Source: Kandleria vitulina DSM 20405
Lineage (GTDB): Bacteria > Bacillota_I > Bacilli_A > Erysipelotrichales > Coprobacillaceae
DNA: 56,802 bases
Direction of reading: 5' to 3'
Assembly (NCBI RefSeq): GCF_000702065.1
Contig: NZ_KL370857.1
Coordinates: forward strand, 1-56,802
Part shown: piece after piece, positions 26,363 to 35,560 of the stretch
Layout of the letters: the number at the start of each line of letters is the position of its first letter
How positions within the stretch are numbered: position 1 is the stretch's first letter
Made by a program: the position numbers and the translations under genes
Notes under the pieces: generated by a model
What the model saw: only the letters and a program-made list of their open reading frames with translations
What the model was told of the DNA's origin: nothing
Databases searched by the model: none

Positions 26363-28054
26363 TTATTCTCCAATGCCTAAGATTTCCTGAATTTCCATCT
26401 TAAGAACATTGGCGTAAGCTCCATAGATGGATTGCATCTGCATTCCATTTTCCGCAAATCCCATGGCTTCAAGCTGAGATGTAATGGTATTTTTATCGAC
26501 AACTGATTTATCTTTTACGTCAATACGAAGACGAGTGATGCAGGCATTGACATCAGTGATATTGCTTGGACCACCATGAGCTTCAATGAGACGTAAAGCA
26601 AGTTCATGAGTCTTTTCTTCTTTAGAAAGCTTAGAGAAATCAATTGGTGGATAAGATGATTTCACTTCCTGAGGTTCATCAGTTCCAACTTGCTGGATTT
26701 GAACCCCAATCTTTTCACGTGCTTCTTTCTTAGAGGCAAGGTGAACTTCACCGCTATCTTCACGACCAGGTGTCTTGAAGTTGAATTTTAAAATCATAAA
26801 CTTGAAGACGAAATAGTAGATGAAGAAGTAAGGTATTCCAACAATAAAGACAAGCCACCAGTGGGTCTTATCTCCTTGAAGAACACCGTATATGACAAGA
26901 TTGATAAAGCCATGTCCCGTAGGAGTAGCTACCCCAGCACCAAGTAGATGCATTACCAGTAAAGCAGAACCTGCCAATACTGCATGCACTGCATATAAAG
27001 CAGGTGCTACAAACAAGAATGTAAATTCGATTGGTTCAGTAATACCAGTCAAGAATGAAGTAGCAGCTGCTGAGAATAATAATGATCCAGCAATCTTTCT
27101 CTTTTCAGGATCAGCACATTTATACATTGCATAAGCTGCACCAGAAAGACCGAACATGAAGTAAACAAACTTACCACCATTGAAACGAGTGATTGTTGGA
27201 TCAATAGCAGTAATCTTAGGATCTGCAAGAGAAGCAAGGTAGGCACTGACTGTTCCTACGACATGTTCACCATTGATAATCCATGAACCACCAAGCTCAG
27301 TTGTACGAACTGGCCAGTTTAATCCATGATGTAAACCAAATGGCAATAAGGCTCTTTCAAGTAGACCATATAGGAAAGTACCCACTGGACCAGATTTTAA
27401 GATTGCAACTGACATGATACTGATACCTGTCTGAACGATAGGCCATACAAAGAAGATTACAACAGAAACGACTGACATGCAAAGCATTGTGGCAATAGGG
27501 ACAAAACGTGGTCCACTAAAGAAACCGATGACTGCAGGCAATTCCTGTTTAACTGCCCATTTATGGACAAAGTAGACGGTAATACCAACAATAATACCAC
27601 CAAAGACACTTAAGTCCATTGTCTGAATACCAAGCACTTTTGTCTGCATGGCATTGGCTAAAGCTAATTTTGCCTGTGTAGATTCCATTCCGGTAGTATC
27701 TACAAGCTTGCCGCTGGCACTTAATAGGAAGTTAAGAATATTATGCATAACTAAGAATCCTAGTAAACCAGATAAAGCAGCAGATCCTTTTTCACGTTTA
27801 GCAAGACCTACAGCTACACCAACCGCAAAGATGACAGGAAGATTATCAAAAGCAGCATCTCCCAAGGCAATCAAGAACTTCATGACAAACTGGAAAATAG
27901 CATTGTTTAAAACCGGAAACATTTCCAGAGTGTTAGAGTTTGTGAACGCAGTTCCAATTCCTTTGATGATACCAGCACCAGGAAGTACAGATACTGGCAA
28001 TAGGAAAGAACGTCCAAATTGTTCAAACGCAGATATGAATTTATTTTTCTTCAT
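26363..28054 (-). CDS. PTS transporter, fused EIIC-EIIB (glucose/maltose/GlcNAc superfamily)
   Basis: 563 residues from ATG 28054 (MKKNKFISAFEQFGRSFLLP), with AAAGGGG upstream. The EIIC part has about ten hydrophobic segments with FGLHHGLNWPVRTTE and GITEPIEFTFLFVAP, typical of the Glc family. The EIIB domain at the C-terminal end has the phosphorylated cysteine in VNACITRLRIDV. No EIIA is encoded nearby, so a general EIIA must supply phosphate. The substrate is not certain; conserved segments look closest to maltose/alpha-glucoside or glucose permeases. Divergent from an RpiR regulator at 28207. Confidence 0.92.
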   Translation of the reverse strand: MKKNKFISAFEQFGRSFLLPVSVLPGAGIIKGIGTAFTNSNTLEMFPVLNNAIFQFVMKFLIALGDAAFDNLPVIFAVGVAVGLAKREKGSAALSGLLGFLVMHNILNFLLSASGKLVDTTGMESTQAKLALANAMQTKVLGIQTMDLSVFGGIIVGITVYFVHKWAVKQELPAVIGFFSGPRFVPIATMLCMSVVSVVIFFVWPIVQTGISIMSVAILKSGPVGTFLYGLLERALLPFGLHHGLNWPVRTTELGGSWIINGEHVVGTVSAYLASLADPKITAIDPTITRFNGGKFVYFMFGLSGAAYAMYKCADPEKRKIAGSLLFSAAATSFLTGITEPIEFTFLFVAPALYAVHAVLAGSALLVMHLLGAGVATPTGHGFINLVIYGVLQGDKTHWWLVFIVGIPYFFIYYFVFKFMILKFNFKTPGREDSGEVHLASKKEAREKIGVQIQQVGTDEPQEVKSSYPPIDFSKLSKEEKTHELALRLIEAHGGPSNITDVNACITRLRIDVKDKSVVDKNTITSQLEAMGFAENGMQMQSIYGAYANVLKMEIQEILGIGE

Positions 28055-28206
28055 AAATAAAAAACCCCTTTCTACAAACATATTTTTCCTTTCTGAATTT
28101 GACATTCATATTCTATCAAACTATTATTTGAATAAAGGGTTTTGGAATATTCTTACGCAGTTAAATATTTTTTTCTTGAAGGGTAAAAAATGACTGAGGA
28201 GGAATT

Positions 28207-28968
28207 ATGTTTTTAGAACAGTTAAAAAATCATTATGAAAAACTATCCTTAAATGAACAGGAAGTCATTGATTATCTCATGAAACAGGAAAATCTTGATA
28301 CATTAACATTAAAAAAGATGAGTGCAGATCTTTATCTTTCATCTTCTACGATAGTAAGAGCATGCAAGAAGCTAGGGTATCATACTTTCAATGACCTAAG
28401 ATATGATCTACGATTATCTAAGGAATTGTCGAAATATCAGGGACAAAAAACACAATCTTCTTTTGAGGAGTTAAAGGAGCAGTTAACATTAGAATTTAAT
28501 CAGACATTATCTATTCTTTCAGAAGAAGACTTTCATTTTTTTGCCCAGCAGATTATTAATGCCAGAAGAATCTTCTGTATTGGGGTAGGTTCAAGCTATA
28601 TGGCCATGAGTGACTTTAATAGAAAATTAAAACTCGTGAACTTGTGGTCCAATGATTACTTTGAACATTACAGCATTAAACGTATTGCGGATATTTCTAC
28701 AAAAGAAGATGTTATCATTGTATTTTCTTTAGGAGGAAGAACAGAAGAAGTCAATCAGTCTGTCTATGCAGCGAAACAGAACGGTACAAGGATTCTTTCT
28801 ATTACAAGTTTAGGCAACACGTATTTATCACAGCTTAGTGATGGTGTTATTTACGTGTATGATACAATAAAGAAACATGAAAAACTTAGATCTAGACTGA
28901 TGTTTAATTTAGTGGGAACACTATTGTTTGAAGTTATACTTGATGAATTAGCAAAAGGGGATATATGA
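28207..28968 (+). CDS. RpiR/MurR-family regulator (HTH plus SIS domain)
   Basis: 253 residues. N-terminal HTH_6 (LSLNEQEVIDYLM.., SADLYLSSSTIVRACKKLGY) and a C-terminal SIS phosphosugar-binding domain (IFCIGVGSSYMAMSDFNRKL, VIIVFSLGGRTEEVNQSV). It likely senses a phosphosugar and controls the divergent PTS-HAD operon across the 150-bp gap. GAGGAGG site before the ATG. Overlaps the following GNAT gene by 4 bases. Confidence 0.9.
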   Translation: MFLEQLKNHYEKLSLNEQEVIDYLMKQENLDTLTLKKMSADLYLSSSTIVRACKKLGYHTFNDLRYDLRLSKELSKYQGQKTQSSFEELKEQLTLEFNQTLSILSEEDFHFFAQQIINARRIFCIGVGSSYMAMSDFNRKLKLVNLWSNDYFEHYSIKRIADISTKEDVIIVFSLGGRTEEVNQSVYAAKQNGTRILSITSLGNTYLSQLSDGVIYVYDTIKKHEKLRSRLMFNLVGTLLFEVILDELAKGDI

Positions 28969-29507
28969 AAGAATTAGGGACAAAATCTCTTTTTACAAAG
29001 AGATTGGTATTAAGACGTTTTAAAGAAGAAGATATAAAGCCATTCTATGAAAACTATGGTAGTGATAAAAAAATTAATAAGTATATTACCTGGAATCCTT
29101 ATAGCAGTTATGAGGATACTAAAGAGTTTATAAAGTGGAATATTGATAAATATGATGATCCTTTCTTCTTTGGATGGGTAATAGTCTATCATGATGAAAT
29201 CATTGGGACTATCTCAGGTTTTTCTTTTAATCTCTTTAATAGCAGTATTGAATTGGGATATGGTATTTCAAGTAGATATTGGAATAATGGATTGGCGAGT
29301 GAAGCAGGAAAAGAAGTGGTGAGATTTCTATTTGAAGAAGTAGGAATGCATAAAATATATGCTTCTTTTGAGAAAGAAAATGAAGCTTCAAGGAAGGTTC
29401 TAGAACATCTTGATTTTGTATATGAAGGGACATCTCGAGATGCGATTGTGAAAGAAGATGGAAGCTACTGTGATCTGGTTTATTATTCTATCTTGAATGA
29501 TAAGTAA
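28965..29507 (+). CDS. GNAT N-acetyltransferase (RimJ/RimL-like)
   Basis: 180 residues. FTKRLVLRRFKEEDIKPFYENY opening, GYGISSRYWNNGLASEAGK for acetyl-CoA, and NEASRKVLEHLDFVYEGTSRDA at the end, all typical of Acetyltransf_3. It is translationally coupled to the RpiR gene (ATGA overlap). Acceptor unknown. Confidence 0.9.
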   Translation: MKELGTKSLFTKRLVLRRFKEEDIKPFYENYGSDKKINKYITWNPYSSYEDTKEFIKWNIDKYDDPFFFGWVIVYHDEIIGTISGFSFNLFNSSIELGYGISSRYWNNGLASEAGKEVVRFLFEEVGMHKIYASFEKENEASRKVLEHLDFVYEGTSRDAIVKEDGSYCDLVYYSILNDK

Positions 29508-29512
29508 AAAAC

Positions 29513-29542
29513 TTGACAAATACAGTATAAAATAGATATAAT
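29513..29542 (+). promoter_or_regulatory. Promoter for T-box-lysS
   Basis: Consensus TTGACA (29513-29518), 18-base spacer, TATAAT (29537-29542), just ahead of the T-box leader. Confidence 0.8.
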
Positions 29543-29548
29543 GTGACA

Positions 29549-29771
29549 CGCAAAGGCGATGAATAGAAGAGTAGTTTTATACTTGCTTAAAGAGAGTCTC
29601 TGGATGGTGTAAAGAGATAGTAAAGGTAAAATGAATAAAGACTAGGAGCCGTATCTTGGATATAAAGATTGATAAGATAACGTGTGACCGCGTTAAGGTC
29701 TAAGAGGCTGTAGCAATACAGTGAATTAGGGTGGTACCACGATGCTCTCGTCCCTTTGGACGGGAGTTTTT
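29549..29771 (+). ncRNA. T-box leader of lysS
   Basis: The invariant T-box GGGTGGTACCACG (29729-29741) is followed by a terminator stem 29745-29753/29758-29766 and a T run. The distal stem I region has AGAGAG..GATGGTGTAAAGAGA (about 29591-29616). The UGGU of the T-box pairs with ACCA at the tRNA 3' end. A candidate Lys specifier AAA lies in GAATAAAG (29637-29639), behind GAA and opposite AGTA at about 29571, matching the usual specifier-loop motif. Uncharged tRNA-Lys would stabilise the antiterminator and switch lysS on. Confidence 0.9.
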
Positions 29772-29790
29772 ATATTGAAAGGAGAAACAC

Positions 29791-31284
29791 ATGGCAGAAA
29801 AGAGAAAGTTCACTCAGCAAGAACAGGTACGTAGACAGAAACTAGAAGAATTAGCAAACTTAGGTATTGATCCATTTGGACAGAAGTATGATGTAGAAAC
29901 ATATACATCAGATATTAGAAGAGAATATGGTTCATGCACTAAAGAGGAACTAGAAGAAAAGAAAGTCTCTGTACAGATTGCAGGACGTATCATTAGAAGA
30001 AGACGTAAAGGGAAAGTATGTTTCATGGATCTATTAGATCGTGATGGCAGCATTCAGCTTTATGTAAGAAAAGATGTTGTTGGAGAAGAGATCTATGAAA
30101 TCGTTAAACGTGGAGATCTTGGAGACATCATTGGTGTTAAAGGGGAATTAATGGTAACTGACATGGGTGAATTAACTGTCCGTGTTGATGAATATACTCA
30201 TTTATCTAAAGCATTAAGACCTTTACCTGAAAAGTTCCATGGTTTAACTGATACTGAAGAACGTTTCAGAAGAAGATATGTAGACTTAATCATGAATGAA
30301 GAAGCAAGAAAAGTTGCTTTCACTAGACCTAAGATCATTAGATCTATCCAGAACTACTTAGATTCTAAACATTTCGTAGAAGTTGAAACACCAATCATGA
30401 ATAACATTCTTGGTGGGGCAGCAGCTAAACCATTCGTAACACATTTTAATGCGTTAGATTCAGATTTCTATTTAAGAATTGCGACTGAATTAAATCTTAA
30501 GAGATTAATTGTCGGTGGTATGGATGCTGTTTATGAAATTGGTAGATTATTCAGAAATGAAGGTATGGATAGAACTCATAACCCTGAATTTACTACAATT
30601 GAAGTCTATAAAGCATTCTCTGATCTAGAAGGTATGATGGACTTAACTGAAGGTATCATTGCCAATGCAGCTATGACTGTAAATGGTACTTATGATATTG
30701 AATATAAAGGACACAAGATTTCATTAGCACCAGGATTTAAGAGAATCTCTATGACTGATGCAATTAAGGAAAAGACTGGTATTGATTTCAATGAACATAT
30801 GTCATTTGAAGATGCTAAAAAGTTAGCAGAAGAACATGAAATTGAAGTTGAACCACATTTCGCTTATGGTCATATCATCAATGCATTCTTTGAAAAGTAT
30901 GTAGAAGAAACTATTGTAGAACCAACATTCGTATATGGTCATCCAATTGAAATTTCTCCATTAGCTAAGAAGAACCTAGAAGATCCTCGTTTCACTCAGA
31001 GATTCGAATTATTCATTTGTGGTAATGAATATGCAAATGCATTTACTGAATTAAATGATCCAATTGATCAGTATGAAAGATTCGCTAACCAGTTAAAAGA
31101 AAGAGAACTTGGTAACGATGAAGCCAACGAAATGGATATGGATTATGTAGAAGCCTTAGAATATGGTATGCCACCAACAGGTGGAATGGGTATGGGAATT
31201 GACAGATTAGTTATGTTATTGACTGGTCAGGAAACTATCAGAGAAGTTATCTTATTCCCTGCAATGAAACAGTTAGACAAATAA
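29791..31284 (+). CDS. lysS: Lysyl-tRNA synthetase, class II
   Basis: 497 residues. OB-fold anticodon domain ([21 protein letters not shown]) and class II catalytic domain with motif 2 ([20 protein letters not shown]) and motif 3 ([13 protein letters not shown]). It charges tRNA-Lys. Full length. AAAGGAG precedes the ATG. Controlled by the T-box leader directly upstream. Confidence 0.97.
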   Translation: MAEKRKFTQQEQVRRQKLEELANLGIDPFGQKYDVETYTSDIRREYGSCTKEELEEKKVSVQIAGRIIRRRRKGKVCFMDLLDRDGSIQLYVRKDVVGEEIYEIVKRGDLGDIIGVKGELMVTDMGELTVRVDEYTHLSKALRPLPEKFHGLTDTEERFRRRYVDLIMNEEARKVAFTRPKIIRSIQNYLDSKHFVEVETPIMNNILGGAAAKPFVTHFNALDSDFYLRIATELNLKRLIVGGMDAVYEIGRLFRNEGMDRTHNPEFTTIEVYKAFSDLEGMMDLTEGIIANAAMTVNGTYDIEYKGHKISLAPGFKRISMTDAIKEKTGIDFNEHMSFEDAKKLAEEHEIEVEPHFAYGHIINAFFEKYVEETIVEPTFVYGHPIEISPLAKKNLEDPRFTQRFELFICGNEYANAFTELNDPIDQYERFANQLKERELGNDEANEMDMDYVEALEYGMPPTGGMGMGIDRLVMLLTGQETIREVILFPAMKQLDK

Positions 31285-31606
31285 AATGCCGTAAAATCAA
31301 GGGTTTTAGAGGATGAGTTGTATGCAACTACAACAAATTCGTAAGTTGATATGAAGAAATATACGCTCAACTGACGGATTGCTGTAAATCATGCGAAAGA
31401 AACCTAACGATATGGGTTACAATTAAATATGTGAATCGTAGACGAGCCCACTTATTCTTAAGTGGGCTTTACTATTATGCAACAAAGCTTCCCGGGAGTG
31501 TCGGCGGAACTATAATAAATCTCCCCAAATCAGCAAAATTGAATATGCAGAAAAACGCTAAGTCGCAATTTGTTTTATGCTGATGGACAAAACTATAGTC
31601 ATCAGT
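31285..31606. other. Gene-free, structured junction region after lysS
   Basis: No coding frame is visible. The segment holds AACC/GGTT (about 31409-31428) and an AGCCCACTTA-TTCT-TAAGTGGGCT hairpin (31445-31468) followed by TTTACT, which can act as a terminator. AAAATCAAGGGTTTTAGAGG at about 31293 sits right behind lysS and resembles recombination-site sequence, which is an impression only. The mixture suggests a left boundary or remnant of an inserted element carrying the AbiE pair. Confidence 0.35.
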
Positions 31607-31660
31607 ACACTTTACATTGGTGTATATATGGTGTAAAATGTATACACCAATGTAAAGTGT
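31607..31660 (+). promoter_or_regulatory. 20-bp perfect inverted-repeat operator around the abiE promoter
   Basis: Arms 31607-31626 and 31641-31660 are perfect inverted repeats of 20 bp with a 14-base centre. A promoter is embedded: TTTACA (31611-31616), 17 bases, TAAAAT (31634-31639). AbiEi antitoxins are known to bind inverted repeats at their own promoter and repress it; this is the obvious site here. Confidence 0.85.
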
Positions 31661-31676
31661 GTTTGAGGTGACATAT

Positions 31677-32270
31677 ATGACTAAGTTTGAAGAGATTGAT
31701 AAGTTGTTAGAACAAAATGATGGATACTTGTTTTCAAAAGATGTAGAGAAGGCCGGAATCTCCAGAACGTATTTGGCTAGCTATGTTAAGGAAAGAGGAC
31801 TGGAGAAAGTATCAAAAGGAATCTATATTTCGCCGGACACATGGAAGGACGAACTGTACATTCTCCAACTTCGTTATCCAAAAGTTATTTTCTCCGGAGA
31901 AACTGCGCTGTATCTTCATGAAATGATTGATAGAGAATACTCACAGATTACTGTGACGGTCCCACCAAGATTTAATCGAACCAGATTATTGTCTGAAGGG
32001 ATTGTGATTCGGCAGGCACAGGAGACCAGTTATAATCTTGGAATCACAGAATTACAAACAAATTTTGGAAACACAGTTAGGGTCTATGATGTAGAAAAGA
32101 CGATCTGTGATCTTGTAAAACTGAGAGGCAAAATAGAAGTTCAACATTATCAGACTGCAATTAAGTCCTATATGAGAAGAAAAGACAAGGACTTAACGCG
32201 TTTGCTTAAGTATGCAGAAACTTTAAAAATTCGAGATGAAATCATGAAATACATTGAGGTGATGGTATGA
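31677..32270 (+). CDS. abiEi: AbiEi-type antitoxin / transcriptional autorepressor
   Basis: 197 residues from ATG 31677 (MTKFEEIDKLLEQNDGYLFS) with GAGGTG upstream; the 31659 start lies within the operator and is not used. N-terminal winged helix of AbiEi antitoxins (SKDVEKAGISRTYLASYVKERGLEKVSKGIYI), then the C-terminal domain (FSGETALYLHEMIDREYSQITVTVP). In type IV AbiE systems it represses the operon and counteracts the toxin without forming a tight complex with it. Overlaps the toxin gene by 4 bases. Confidence 0.9.
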   Translation: MTKFEEIDKLLEQNDGYLFSKDVEKAGISRTYLASYVKERGLEKVSKGIYISPDTWKDELYILQLRYPKVIFSGETALYLHEMIDREYSQITVTVPPRFNRTRLLSEGIVIRQAQETSYNLGITELQTNFGNTVRVYDVEKTICDLVKLRGKIEVQHYQTAIKSYMRRKDKDLTRLLKYAETLKIRDEIMKYIEVMV

Positions 32271-33100
32271 TAAAAACTGCTATACAGCTAAAAGCAAAGA
32301 TAAGAAATATATCCGGTAGTGACAGCAAAGTTGCTATGACTATGATACGAGTATTCTTTATGGAAAGATTTTTGGAACGTGTTTCAATATCAGCGTATAA
32401 GAATCAGTTTGTGTTAAAAGGTGGGATGCTTGTCTCTTCGTTGATTGGGTTAAATAGTCGCGCAACAATGGACATTGATGCTACCGTGCAGGCGCTTCCA
32501 TTGACGCAGGAAGAGATTGAAAAGATTGTAAATGAAATTGGTGGGATTCCGTTAGAAGATAATGTGTCTTTTGAAATCAAATCCATAGAAACAATTATGG
32601 ATGAATTTGATTATCCGGGTGTACGTGTTCATATGGAAGGAAAACTTGATAATCTTAAGCAGCCGATTAAAATTGATATATCGACTGATGATGTAATAAC
32701 CCCGCGGGCGGTAGAGTATGGGTATCAATTGATGTTTGAAGATAGAGATATTGAATTGCAGTCATACAATATCGAAACTCTATTAGCTGAAAAATTACAG
32801 ACTATTCTTAGTCGTGGATTGGCGAATACGAGAGCGCGAGACTTTTATGATGTTTACGAGATTACTCATAAGAAGTTTTTTGAGAGAGAAACATTAAAGA
32901 CAGCATTTTTAGCTACGTGTGAGAAAAGAGATACAGTGTTCACGTCTGAACAGATGCAAACGGTTCTTGAGGACATAGGTTCTGATATGGAGATGAGAGA
33001 ACGTTGGAACCAATTTAAGAAAAATAATTATTATGTTGAGGATTTAAGCTTTGATGAAGTGATGGATTCTGTTCAAAATTTAGTGGTATCTTTCTTATAA
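32267..33100 (+). CDS. abiEii: AbiEii-type nucleotidyltransferase toxin
   Basis: 277 residues. Nucleotidyltransferase motif: KGGMLVSSLIGLNSRATMDIDATV (GG..S followed by DxD), then KIDISTDDVITP as the third acidic site and LLAEKLQTILSRG..RARDFYDVY, diagnostic of AbiEii/AbiGii toxins. Relatives transfer nucleotides to RNA (tRNA in characterised cases) and cause abortive infection. Appears intact. Coupled to abiEi. Confidence 0.9.
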   Translation: MIKTAIQLKAKIRNISGSDSKVAMTMIRVFFMERFLERVSISAYKNQFVLKGGMLVSSLIGLNSRATMDIDATVQALPLTQEEIEKIVNEIGGIPLEDNVSFEIKSIETIMDEFDYPGVRVHMEGKLDNLKQPIKIDISTDDVITPRAVEYGYQLMFEDRDIELQSYNIETLLAEKLQTILSRGLANTRARDFYDVYEITHKKFFERETLKTAFLATCEKRDTVFTSEQMQTVLEDIGSDMEMRERWNQFKKNNYYVEDLSFDEVMDSVQNLVVSFL

Positions 33101-33112
33101 TAGGATTACGAA

Positions 33113-33140
33113 GGGCACTTATCCTTAAGTGCCTTGATTA
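33113..33140 (+). terminator. Terminator after abiEii
   Basis: 8-bp stem GGCACTTA (33114-33121) with TAAGTGCC (33126-33133), then TTGATT. Weak T run. Confidence 0.55.
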
Positions 33141-33149
33141 ACATAAAAT

Positions 33150-33215
33150 AAACCCGTCCGGGTATGTCAAAAACAGAGAAGATTACTCTGGTGATTGACG
33201 TGCCTGGGCGGGTTT
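33150..33215. repeat. Long imperfect hairpin, possible structured RNA or element end
   Basis: 21-base arms 33150-33170 and 33195-33215 pair with only four differences, mostly of the kind that leave G-U pairs in RNA. Between them is a second small stem CAGAG/CTCTG (33174-33178 with 33187-33191). G/C content is clearly higher than in the surroundings. It may be a strong terminator, a miniature element or a structured RNA. The stretch 33216-33360 beyond it shows nothing I can name. Confidence 0.5.
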
Positions 33216-33360
33216 GTTACGTCTAGGAATCGTAGTCGATTAACAAAAATATAAAAGTCGATGACACCCTATGTTTGCAAGACTTCGAGAATTCCTAAGT
33301 TCATATATTTTGATGTAAGTAATATAGAAGCCAATATAAAAATGGTGTAAAGTGAAACTC

Positions 33361-33525
33361 CTACTGAGTGAAATACTGAAGCTGTGCCTGATAAACAGCT
33401 TCTTCCTCTAACGCTTTTAATGTCTTTGAAAGAGTAGGCTGTGATACATGGAGCTGCTCGGCAGCCCTTGACATATTTTCTTCCCTGGCAACTGCAAGGA
33501 AGTATTTGAGATTTTTGATTTCCAT
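33361..33525 (-). pseudogene. Truncated LysR-family regulator (HTH only)
   Basis: ATG 33525 with GGAGGATTTC before it opens MEIKNLKYFLAVAREENMSR, followed by AAEQLHVSQPTLSKTLKALE: a complete LysR winged helix-turn-helix. After EEE the sequence switches to AVYQAQLQYFTQ and stops, 54 residues in all. The whole effector-binding domain (about 230 residues) is missing and not found nearby, so this is a deletion remnant. It lies divergent from the hydrolase gene at 33674, the usual position of a LysR regulator of that gene. Confidence 0.8.
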
Positions 33526-33570
33526 GAAATCCTCCATAAAGCTGACTATTTATGTGTTATTCCAAAAATG

Positions 33571-33584
33571 AATATCATGATATT
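33571..33584. promoter_or_regulatory. Palindrome in the LysR/hydrolase intergenic region
   Basis: Perfect 14-bp palindrome AATATCATGATATT between the LysR remnant and the hydrolase gene. It fits the T-N11-A form of LysR sites in outline and may be the operator left without its regulator. Confidence 0.45.
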
Positions 33585-33673
33585 TATTTTATTCATTAGC
33601 GAAAATCCGGCCAAGGTTTTAATATGGAAATTGGAAGGGATTCAGAAAGAAAAGTATTCAGGAGGATAACAAA

Positions 33674-34675
33674 ATGATCAGAAAAGAAGAACTAAGCCTT
33701 GTAACAGAGTGGGATAAGACCTTTAAGAAAAGTGATAAGGTAAACCACAGCAAAGTCACATTTATAAACAGATACGGAATCACTCTTGCGTCAGATATGT
33801 ATGTTCCAAAGAATGCAGAGGGTAAGCTTCCAGCTATTGCAGTATGTGGACCTTTTGGAGCAGTAAAAGAGCAGTGCTCCGGCCTCTATGCTCAGACGAT
33901 GGCTGAGAGAGGATTTCTGACGATAGCATTTGATCCCTCTTTTACAGGAGAGTCCGGTGGAAATGTAAGATTCATGGCATCACCCGATATCAATACTGAA
34001 GATTTCATGGCGGCAGTTGATTTTCTATCACTGAATGAAATGGTAGATCCTGACAGAATCGGAATCATCGGTATCTGTGGCTGGGGAGGAATGGCTGTAA
34101 ACACAGCAGCTCTTGATACAAGAATCAAAGCTACGGCAGCTATGACAATGTATGACATGACAAGGGTAAATGCCAAGGGATATTTTGACTCTGAGGACAG
34201 TGAAGAAGCAAGATATCAGAAGAAAGCTGCTATGTGTGCACAGAGACTTGAAGACCTTAAGGCTGGTGAATATAAGCTTGGCGGCGGAGTAGTAGATCCA
34301 GTGCCTTCGAATGCACCTTTCTTTGTAAAAGACTATTATGACTACTACAAGACTGACAGAGGTTATCACAAGAGAAGTCTTAATTCTAACAGTGGATGGA
34401 ATGTTATTGGCTGTGAGTCTTTTGTTAATCAGCCAATCCTTAAGTACTCTAATGAGATTAGAAGTGCCGTTTTACTCGTTCATGGTGAAAAAGCACATTC
34501 CTGCTATTTCTCAAAGGATGCTTATGCAGATATGATCAAAGACAGCAAGTATACTGATAACAAGGAACTAATGATAATCCCTGATGCAGTACATACTGAT
34601 CTATATGATGGCGGGGATAAGGATTATATTCCTTTTGACAAGCTGGAAAACTTTTTTAAGGAGAATATGAAATAA
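33674..34675 (+). CDS. Alpha/beta hydrolase (COG1073-like)
   Basis: 333 residues. Alpha/beta hydrolase fold with the oxyanion region [31 protein letters not shown], nucleophile elbow [10 protein letters not shown], a late strand [16 protein letters not shown], and catalytic His in [11 protein letters not shown]. The elbow offers Cys rather than Ser as nucleophile. Substrate unknown. CAGGAGGATAA precedes the ATG. Codon use is richer in G and C than in the flanking genes, which suggests transfer, for example from a Lachnospiraceae-type donor (inference). The acetyltransferase gene follows with a 1-base overlap. Confidence 0.85.
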   Translation: MIRKEELSLVTEWDKTFKKSDKVNHSKVTFINRYGITLASDMYVPKNAEGKLPAIAVCGPFGAVKEQCSGLYAQTMAERGFLTIAFDPSFTGESGGNVRFMASPDINTEDFMAAVDFLSLNEMVDPDRIGIIGICGWGGMAVNTAALDTRIKATAAMTMYDMTRVNAKGYFDSEDSEEARYQKKAAMCAQRLEDLKAGEYKLGGGVVDPVPSNAPFFVKDYYDYYKTDRGYHKRSLNSNSGWNVIGCESFVNQPILKYSNEIRSAVLLVHGEKAHSCYFSKDAYADMIKDSKYTDNKELMIIPDAVHTDLYDGGDKDYIPFDKLENFFKENMK

Positions 34676-35262
34676 TGATAACGATTGAAGAAATACTAGA
34701 ATATCTCAATTCGGACAGAGTAGAGGATATGACAGAAGAAATGCATGAATGTTCCATGAGACAGAGCCAGGCTGCCATAAAGCAGACCATGGAATTAAAT
34801 ACCAAATACCATACACCGGAAGAAATCGTCCGTATCATGTCTGAACTGACAGGTGAGGAAGTGGATGAGAATTTCAGGCTGTTTCCGCCTTTTTATACGG
34901 ATTTTGGAAGAAATATCCACATCGGGAAAAATGTATTCATCAATTCCGGTTGCAGCTTTCAGGATCAGGGTGGTATCTATATTGGTGATGATACCTTGAT
35001 CGGTCACAGAGTTGTCCTTGCTACTTTGGATCATGATTTGAATCCTTATGACAGGCACCTTTTGTGTGCACCCATACATATAGGAAACAGAGTCTGGATT
35101 GGAGCAGGAGCAATTATCACTAGAGGAGTTACAATCGGTGACGGTGCTGTAATTGCAGCCGGAGCTGTTGTAACAAAAGACGTTGAAGAAAACACTATTG
35201 TGGGAGGTGTTCCTGCAAAAGTTATCAAGACATTGGATGTTGAGAAGTTTAAAGAGGTTTAA
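34675..35262 (+). CDS. Maltose/galactoside-type O-acetyltransferase (hexapeptide repeat)
   Basis: 195 residues. Short N-terminal Mac-type helical region followed by a left-handed beta-helix of hexapeptide repeats: [65 protein letters not shown]. Catalytic His in LDHDLNP region; ends with the family signature [11 protein letters not shown]. Acetyl-CoA dependent, acting on a sugar or related hydroxyl. Coupled to the hydrolase gene (TAATG). Same foreign-looking codon use. Confidence 0.9.
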   Translation: MITIEEILEYLNSDRVEDMTEEMHECSMRQSQAAIKQTMELNTKYHTPEEIVRIMSELTGEEVDENFRLFPPFYTDFGRNIHIGKNVFINSGCSFQDQGGIYIGDDTLIGHRVVLATLDHDLNPYDRHLLCAPIHIGNRVWIGAGAIITRGVTIGDGAVIAAGAVVTKDVEENTIVGGVPAKVIKTLDVEKFKEV

Positions 35263-35332
35263 AAAAGAATGCTATCGGAGGATGGCATTTATAATATGCT
35301 TGAGCGAAACAAGGAGATAATGAGGATCCTGG

Positions 35333-35560
35333 ATGAATTTGATAGTTAAGCATTTTAATGAGCTCAGTACCAGATATTAAAGACAAGATTTGAAATCTTT
35401 GTCACTGAGCAGCTTAAGGCTAAGAAAATATACCTGGAAGCCCAGGAGTATGCCATTGGCTATTACGCGAAAGAGGGCTTTGAGGTGGTATCAGAGCCGT
35501 TTATGGAAGATGGAGAGAGCCATAGAAAAAAAGCTGAGGGACTAACCTTCAGCTTTTTAT
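35333..35560 (+). pseudogene. Broken ElaA-type GNAT acetyltransferase
   Basis: ATG 35333 reads MNLIVKHFNELSTRY then a stop. One base later, in a shifted frame, it continues LKTRFEIFVTEQ, the typical ElaA start. It then jumps directly to YLEAQEYAIGYYAKEGFEVV and SEPFMEDGESH, the ElaA C-terminal end. So there is both a frameshift near 35379 and loss of the central 80 or so residues. A terminator hairpin (35528-35537 with 35549-35558) closes it. A 17-codon fragment MLERNKEIMRILDEFDS at 35296-35349 may be another relic. Confidence 0.75.

Noticed and set aside
27648-28193. 181-codon plus-strand frame opposite the PTS gene
   Set aside because: Antisense to conserved EIIC coding sequence; the divergent regulator starts independently at 28207.
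33346-33354. TGTAAAGTG as a second AbiEi operator
   Set aside because: Only one 9-base half-site without its partner; chance occurrence is likely.
34028-34369. 113-codon minus-strand frame in the hydrolase gene
   Set aside because: Antisense shadow; the plus frame has the hydrolase motifs and a good ribosome site.
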